Shown in pieces: positions 58,929 to 64,000 of a DNA stretch of 64,000 nt. A program made the position numbers and the translations under genes. The DNA is from Eubacteriales bacterium (lineage in GTDB: Bacteria > Bacillota > Clostridia > Lachnospirales > Lachnospiraceae). The DNA lies in contig JAUNGT010000006.1 in the NCBI GenBank assembly GCA_030524455.1, positions 1-64,000 on the forward strand, read 5' to 3'. The notes beneath the pieces are model-generated. The model saw only the letters and a list, made by a program, of their open reading frames with translations, searched no databases and was not told the DNA's origin. The first letter of the stretch is position 1. Each line of letters opens with the position of its first letter.

Positions 58929-61358
58929 ATGAAAAACAAATATTATATGATCGGCTACACCCATATCGATCCGGTATGGCTGTGGAACCGGGCGGAGGGG
59001 ATGCAGGAGGTGAAATCCTCCTTTGCTTCCGCCCTGGCGCGGATGGAGGAATTTCCGGATTTTAAATTTACCCAGACCAGCGCTGCTTTTTTGGCCTGGC
59101 TGAAGGAAAACTGCCCGGAGGAGTTTGAAAAAATCCGGGAGCGTGTCAGGGAGGGGCGCTGGGAGCTGGCCGGCGGCATGTGGATCGAGCCGGACTGCGA
59201 TCTGCCCTCCGGGGAGGCGCTGATCCGTCAGCTCCTTTACGGGAAGGACTTTTTCCAAAAGGAATTCGGCGTGGACGTAAAGGACAGCTTAAATCCGGAC
59301 AGCTTCGGTCACGGGGCCAATCTTCCCGCCATTTTGGCAGGCTGCGGGATCCGTTCCAACACGGTGTCCCGACCGGCCAAGGAGTTTGTGGAGCTGCCGG
59401 CGGTCTTTTGCTGGCAGTCGCCGGACGGCAGCCGTCTGGCGGCAGAGCGCACCGGGGGCGAATATATGGCCTGGACCCGGCCCACCATGGAATACAACCT
59501 GGAGGAGAGCCGGGAGGGGCTTGCAAAGATCGGCTATGACAAAATGGCGGTGTTTTACGGCGTGGGAAACCACGGGGGAGGCCCCACCATTGAAAACCTC
59601 CGGGCTGTCTGCGAGCTGCGGCAGGAGCGGGGGAAAGATACGCTGAACTTCTCCACGCTGGGGGCATTTTATGATGAGACGATGCCGCAGCTGGAAGCGC
59701 TTCCTGTGGTGAAGGGGGAGCTGGGCCGGATCTATTGGGGCTGCTACAGCTCCGACCGGGGAATCAAGAGCGCGAACCGCCGGGCGGAGTGGGCGCTTAC
59801 AAAGGCGGAGATCCTGTCGGCCATGGCGGTCCATCTGGGGACGGACAGCTGGAAATATCCGGCGGAGAAGCTGGAGGAGGCCTGGAAGCTTTTGCTGTTC
59901 AATCAGTTTCACGATATTCTGGCGGGCACCAGCATCGAGACAGCCCGGGACAGCGCCTGCCTGGAGCTGGGGGCGGCCGCCGCGATGGCGCAGGAGCTGA
60001 GCAAGAACGCTGTCCAGGCCATCGCCAACCGGATCGATACCAGGGGCGATGGCTTTCCGCTGGTGCTGGTCAATCCGACGGGAGAGGAATATCAGGGCGT
60101 ATTCGAGGCGGAGGTCTATGTGCCCCGCGCGCCCAAAAAGCCGCTGCGGCTGCGGGATCCCAGGGGCGCGGAAATTTACGCCTGCGAGTCAAAGTATCAT
60201 AATTCCGCGCCGGAGAGCCGAAAGACGATCCTGTTTGAGGCAAACATCCCGGCCTGCGGATTTTCCGTTTACCGGGTGCTGGGGGAGGCCCCCAACGATG
60301 AGAGCGCGCGGGATGTCCTGACCGCCTCGCCGGAGGGGATGGACAACGGAGTGGTGAGCCTTCGGCTGGATCCGCATACCGGGCTGCCGTGCTCTGTCCG
60401 GAAAGGGAGCCGGGAGCTGCTTTTGTCCGCAGCGTCGGTGAAGGTCTTTTACGACGACCGGGGCGCCTGGGGAGAAACCGTTTTTGACGGAAAGCACCTG
60501 GGCAGCTTTGAGGCCGTCTCTGTCCGGGTGGTGGAGGCAAACGCGCTGCGGGCCGTGGTGCGCGTCCTTTTGACGGACGGGCAGGATGATCTGCGCATCG
60601 ACTATCTGCTGGAAAAGGGAAGCGACGTGATCCGGATGAGGCTGCGGCTGGCAAACAGCGAGAAGCACCGGCTGATCGCCCTGTGCCTGCCGCTGGCAGA
60701 GAGCGAGCCGACAGTCTGGACGGAGACCGCTTTTTTGGCGGAACAAAAAATGGACTGCCGCGATAAAAACCCGGAGCATTATCAGCACCGGTTTTCCGAT
60801 CTGTGCAGCCGGGACGGCAGCGGCCTGGCCGTGTTAAACGACGGGATTTACGCCTGCATGCAGCTTGGAAACGAGCACCGGCTGATCCTGTCCCGCAGCG
60901 CGGTCCATGCCAGAGGGGGACACGGCCCGCTGGAGGAGACGATGGAGAACGCTTTCATGGATCAGGGCGTCTGGGATTACGGCATCGAGCTGATCCCGCA
61001 TGAGAAGGCGCTGTCCAAAAAACGCCTGTTTGCGGAGGCGGACCGGCTCCATATGCCGCCGGAATACCTGGGGGATTCCAACCACACCGGGGCAGCGTGG
61101 GCCGGCGACGGGCGGCTGTTTGAGGCAAAGGCCAAGAACGTGGCTGTCTCCGGCGTCAAGGAGAGCTTAAACGGGCCCGGGGAGCTGGTGGTGCGGGCCT
61201 TTGAGACGGAAGGGATGGGCGGAAGCCTGTGCCTGCGCTGCAGTGGCTTTTCCCTGGAGGAGGAGTTTGGCCCTTACCAGATCAGAACCTTCCGGCTGAC
61301 AAAGGACGGCTTTCTTGCCTGCGACCTGCTGGAAAGACCGCTTTTGTCAAAGGAGTAG
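58929..61358 (+). CDS. GH38 alpha-mannosidase (paralogue 3)
   Basis: An 809-residue GH38 enzyme with the same layout as those at 40366 and 49967. The zinc site is H12/D14 (GYTHIDPVW), and the nucleophile is D124 in LNPDSFGHGANLP. GVGNHGGGPTIENL and FNQFHDILAGTSI follow. The residues around the active site differ from paralogue to paralogue (NVDSFGHN versus NPDSFGHG), so substrate preference has probably diverged. Cytoplasmic; it begins 7 bases after the aldolase and is followed by a transporter gene after 2 bases. Confidence 0.9.
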   Translation: MKNKYYMIGYTHIDPVWLWNRAEGMQEVKSSFASALARMEEFPDFKFTQTSAAFLAWLKENCPEEFEKIRERVREGRWELAGGMWIEPDCDLPSGEALIRQLLYGKDFFQKEFGVDVKDSLNPDSFGHGANLPAILAGCGIRSNTVSRPAKEFVELPAVFCWQSPDGSRLAAERTGGEYMAWTRPTMEYNLEESREGLAKIGYDKMAVFYGVGNHGGGPTIENLRAVCELRQERGKDTLNFSTLGAFYDETMPQLEALPVVKGELGRIYWGCYSSDRGIKSANRRAEWALTKAEILSAMAVHLGTDSWKYPAEKLEEAWKLLLFNQFHDILAGTSIETARDSACLELGAAAAMAQELSKNAVQAIANRIDTRGDGFPLVLVNPTGEEYQGVFEAEVYVPRAPKKPLRLRDPRGAEIYACESKYHNSAPESRKTILFEANIPACGFSVYRVLGEAPNDESARDVLTASPEGMDNGVVSLRLDPHTGLPCSVRKGSRELLLSAASVKVFYDDRGAWGETVFDGKHLGSFEAVSVRVVEANALRAVVRVLLTDGQDDLRIDYLLEKGSDVIRMRLRLANSEKHRLIALCLPLAESEPTVWTETAFLAEQKMDCRDKNPEHYQHRFSDLCSRDGSGLAVLNDGIYACMQLGNEHRLILSRSAVHARGGHGPLEETMENAFMDQGVWDYGIELIPHEKALSKKRLFAEADRLHMPPEYLGDSNHTGAAWAGDGRLFEAKAKNVAVSGVKESLNGPGELVVRAFETEGMGGSLCLRCSGFSLEEEFGPYQIRTFRLTKDGFLACDLLERPLLSKE

Positions 61359-61360
61359 CC

Positions 61361-62722
61361 ATGGAAGAGGGAAAAAGAGACGGCCAGCCGCTCTTTACCG
61401 GCCGTCAGCTGCTGGCCCTGGTGGTGCCGCTGGTGCTGGAGCAGATCCTGGGGCTGACGGTGGGGATGGCGGATTCCGTCATGGTATCCAGCGCGGGGGA
61501 GGCGGCGGTGTCCGGCGTTTCCCTGGTGGATTCCATCAATATTCTGCTGACGAATCTGTTTGCTTCTCTGGCCACCGGCGGTACGGTGATCGCCGCCCGG
61601 CGGCTGGGGGAAAACCGGCGGGAGGCGGCAGTGTCCGCAGCGGATCAGTTGCTGTTTTTGGTGACGGGAATCGCTGCTGTCGTGGCGCTGTTTTCCATTC
61701 TGTCAAACCGCTTCCTGTTGGGCCTGATTTTCGGCCATGTGGAGGAGGCGGTGATGAACAATGCGGTGATCTATTTTTACATCACAGCGGTTTCCTTTCC
61801 GTTTCTGGCCGTATATAACGCCAGCGCCGCCTTAAGCCGCGCCATGGGGGATTCCAGGAGCACCATGCTGGTGTCGGTGCTGATGAACGTGGTGAATATC
61901 GCAGGCAACGCGGTGCTGATTCTGGCCTTCCAGGCGGGGGTTTACGGCGTGGCCGCCTCCACTCTGGTTTCCCGGATTCTGGGCGCGGCGGTGATGTTTT
62001 GCATGATGCGCAATCCGTCCCGAAGGCTGCATTACAGCCGTCATCCGTTCCGGCCCCTGGAAAAGGGCACCGTGGAAGCGATCCTGCGCATCGGCGTGCC
62101 CACCGGCCTGGACAACTGTATTTTTCAGGTGGGGAAAATCCTGCTTCAGAGCCTGATCGCAGGGCTGGGAACGGTGGCCATCGCGGCCAACGCCATTGTG
62201 GGCGTGGTGGCCGGCGTGGCGGTCATCCCGGCCTCCGCCATGGGCATTGCCATGATTACCGTGGTGAGCCAGACGCTGGGAGCCGGCCAGAGAGAGCAGG
62301 CCCGGCGCTATGTGAAAAAAATGATGGGATATTCCTATCTGTTTATGATTCTGCTGAACGTGCTGCTGATCCTGTTTTCGCCGCAGATTGCGGGGCTGTA
62401 TCAGGTTTCGGAGCAGACCATTGTGCTGGCCGCAAGGCTCATCGCCTTTCATTCGGTGTGCGCCATGCTGCTGTGGCCCACGGGCTTTTCCCTGCCGAAC
62501 GCCCTGCGGGCCGCCATGGACGCAAACTACACGATGGCGGTATCCCTTGGATGTATGTGGGTGTGCCGGATCGGCTGCAGCTATCTGTTTGTGCTGGGCC
62601 TGGACATGGGCCTCTGGGGCATATGGGCGGCCATGGCGGTGGACTGGGTGGTGCGGTCGGCATTTTTTGTATGGCGCATCGCCAGCGGACGCTGGCTGCT
62701 GCACGAAAAAATTCCGGATTAA
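61361..62722 (+). CDS. MATE-family efflux transporter
   Basis: A 453-residue membrane protein with about 12 helices. Family markers are the opening LVVPLVLEQILGLTVGMADS, SLVDSINILLTNLFASLATG, and the second-half repeat GVPTGLDNCIFQVGKILLQS. AAAGGAG precedes ATG 61361. Exporters of this family use sodium or proton gradients. Its place in a catabolic operon suggests export of an inhibitory intermediate or an unusable aglycone, but this is a guess. Confidence 0.9.
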   Translation: MEEGKRDGQPLFTGRQLLALVVPLVLEQILGLTVGMADSVMVSSAGEAAVSGVSLVDSINILLTNLFASLATGGTVIAARRLGENRREAAVSAADQLLFLVTGIAAVVALFSILSNRFLLGLIFGHVEEAVMNNAVIYFYITAVSFPFLAVYNASAALSRAMGDSRSTMLVSVLMNVVNIAGNAVLILAFQAGVYGVAASTLVSRILGAAVMFCMMRNPSRRLHYSRHPFRPLEKGTVEAILRIGVPTGLDNCIFQVGKILLQSLIAGLGTVAIAANAIVGVVAGVAVIPASAMGIAMITVVSQTLGAGQREQARRYVKKMMGYSYLFMILLNVLLILFSPQIAGLYQVSEQTIVLAARLIAFHSVCAMLLWPTGFSLPNALRAAMDANYTMAVSLGCMWVCRIGCSYLFVLGLDMGLWGIWAAMAVDWVVRSAFFVWRIASGRWLLHEKIPD

Positions 62723-62746
62723 AAAAGCGAGGATAAATCAAAGAAG

Positions 62747-64000
62747 ATGCAGGAATACGAACTTTCAAACTGGGAAATTGCAGGCTATTATCCTTATGTG
62801 CCTCAGCTTGGCATGGAGGAGCCGCGGCTTGGCAGGAGCATCACCGGCTGGATGCCGGCAAAGGTGCCCGGCTCGGTGCATGCCGATCTTTGGCGGGCCG
62901 GCTGGATCGAGGATCCCTATTTTGGCATGAACAGCTTAACATGCGAATGGGTGGAAAATAAATGGTGGGCCTACCGGACAGCCTTTGATCTGCCGCAGAG
63001 CGGGGCGGAGGACGGCGGTCAGGGCTTTATCGTCCGCAGGTGGCTCTGCGCCGACGGGCTGGACTACAAATGCCGGATTTCCTTAAACGGACAGCTTCTT
63101 GCCCTGCATGAGGGCAGCTTTACGCCGGTGCGGCTGGAGATTACAAAAGCGCTGCAGCCCCGGGACAACCAACTTCTGATCGTGTTCGAGTCCGCGCCGG
63201 ACGAGGAAAGCCAGGCCGGGCACGCCTCCCACACCCGTACTCAGAAGAGCCGGTTTTCCTACAAGTGGGACTTCAGCACCCGGATGGTGCCGGTGGGGAT
63301 CTGGGACCGGATTTGGATCGAGGAGACAGGGGAGGGCTGCATCGGGCCAGTGTGGCTGATCCCGGAGGAAAAGGAGGGACAGGGCAAGCTGACGCTGCGG
63401 GCGGAGTGCTTTTTTCCCAAAACGGCGCCTGCGGACTGCGAGCTGGAGCTTGCGGTCCGCCAAAACGGCGCTGTCCTGACCCAAAAGCGGGAACGCTTTG
63501 CTCTGCAAAACGGCCCCCTGCAGGCACAAATGGAGGTCTGGCTTTCCGAAATTGAGCTCTGGCAGCCAAACGGCCTGGGCGATCAGCCGCTCTACGACGT
63601 GGAGCTTCGTCTGTTTTCCGAAGGGCGGCTGTCTCACCGCTGGAACAGCCGGACGGGCTTTCGCCGTCTGCGCTGGATTGCCAACGAGGGGGCCGGGGAG
63701 GATGCGCTTCCCTATTGTCTGGAGGTCAACGGACGGCGGGTATATTTAAAGGGCGTGAACCTGACGCCCTTCGATCTGCTGATCGGCACGGTTTCAGAGG
63801 AGCGCTACCGCCAATATCTGAATCAGATCCGGAAGGCAAACATCAACCTGGTGCGGGTCAACGGCGTGGGACTGATCGAGAAGGAAATTTTTTATGAGCT
63901 CTGTGATGAGTACGGGATTCTCGTCTGGCAGGAGTTTATCCAGACCAGCTCCTCCATGGACCGGGTGCCGCCCTCCCACCCGCATTATCTGAAGCTTTTG
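62747..64000 (+). CDS. GH2 beta-mannosidase-like enzyme (runs off the window)
   Basis: The first 418 codons of a second GH2 protein, open to the window edge. The N-terminus (GWMPAKVPGSVHADLWRAGWI, DPYFGMNSLTCEWVENKWW) parallels the complete GH2 gene at 55633, as do RFSYKWDFSTRMVPVGIWDR and the barrel start (GVNLTPFDLLIG, LVWQEFIQTSS). The catalytic glutamates lie beyond the window. The ribosome binding site is weak (AGGA 13 bases upstream). It is a paralogue of the other GH2, probably beta-mannosidase or a related exo-beta-glycosidase. Confidence 0.85.
   Translation, partial: MQEYELSNWEIAGYYPYVPQLGMEEPRLGRSITGWMPAKVPGSVHADLWRAGWIEDPYFGMNSLTCEWVENKWWAYRTAFDLPQSGAEDGGQGFIVRRWLCADGLDYKCRISLNGQLLALHEGSFTPVRLEITKALQPRDNQLLIVFESAPDEESQAGHASHTRTQKSRFSYKWDFSTRMVPVGIWDRIWIEETGEGCIGPVWLIPEEKEGQGKLTLRAECFFPKTAPADCELELAVRQNGAVLTQKRERFALQNGPLQAQMEVWLSEIELWQPNGLGDQPLYDVELRLFSEGRLSHRWNSRTGFRRLRWIANEGAGEDALPYCLEVNGRRVYLKGVNLTPFDLLIGTVSEERYRQYLNQIRKANINLVRVNGVGLIEKEIFYELCDEYGILVWQEFIQTSSSMDRVPPSHPHYLKLL

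Noticed and set aside
1..64000. tRNA, rRNA and CRISPR loci
   Set aside because: None were recognised by eye on either strand; a covariance-model scan would be needed to exclude a missed tRNA.

Overview
The window looks like a chromosomal segment of a gut-type Clostridia bacterium (Bacillota), probably Lachnospiraceae or close to it. This rests on the AGGAGG-type ribosome binding sites, the Cna-B/SpaA surface proteins with TGD-type wall-sorting tails, RpiR and DeoR regulators, and many cytoplasmic glycosidases fed by ABC importers. No ribosomal RNA, tRNA or CRISPR array was seen, so the species cannot be named. The first 18 kb is visibly more AT-rich than the GC-rich remainder.

Region 1 (1-10 kb) encodes cell-surface proteins: a small secreted protein, a minus-strand HTH protein, a 1703-residue adhesin-like protein behind a leader terminator, and a 911-residue beta-helix/pilin-fold protein that starts directly after the previous gene's terminator and appears to have lost its promoter and most of its signal peptide.

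Region 2 (10.1-17.7 kb) is a compact defence and toxin-antitoxin island. It holds a Septu-like pair (PtuA ATPase and PtuB HNH nuclease) behind a small HTH regulator, an IS66 transposase remnant, a translationally coupled DUF3791-DUF3990-DUF3791 trio (candidate ADP-ribosyltransferase toxin-antitoxin), an AbiEi/AbiEii-like pair whose toxin half seems internally deleted, a 165-bp palindromic element, a small conserved unknown protein and an AlbA_2 (Schlafen-type) regulator. A DUF438/hemerythrin/PAS sensor protein follows.

Region 3 (19-27 kb) is a divergent sialic acid (nan) locus. The minus arm carries nanE, a YhcH/NanQ-type anomerase, a ROK kinase and an SGNH esterase. The plus arm carries an ABC importer, nanA and an RpiR regulator. 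Together they would import sialic acid, cleave it to ManNAc and pyruvate, phosphorylate ManNAc and epimerise it to GlcNAc-6-P.

Region 4 (27-32.7 kb) is a three-gene operon with its own terminator upstream and its own promoter: a TerB_N/TerB_C protein, a DUF2791 (BrxD-like) ATPase and an Lhr-like helicase. This is the composition of the Shango anti-phage system, placed between two sugar operons.

Region 5 (32.7 kb to the end) is a very long glycan utilisation operon, divergent from a DeoR-type regulator. It has an ABC importer, an Asp/Glu racemase-like protein, an FGGY kinase, two aldolases of different classes, four GH38 alpha-mannosidases, two GH2 beta-mannosidase-like enzymes (the second runs off the window), a raffinose-synthase-family GH36 enzyme, a sucrose-phosphorylase-family enzyme, a DUF1537 kinase, a SIS isomerase, a ROK kinase, an MBL hydrolase and a MATE exporter. 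None of the glycosidases has a signal peptide, so imported mannose-rich oligosaccharides or mannosides are probably broken down in the cytoplasm.
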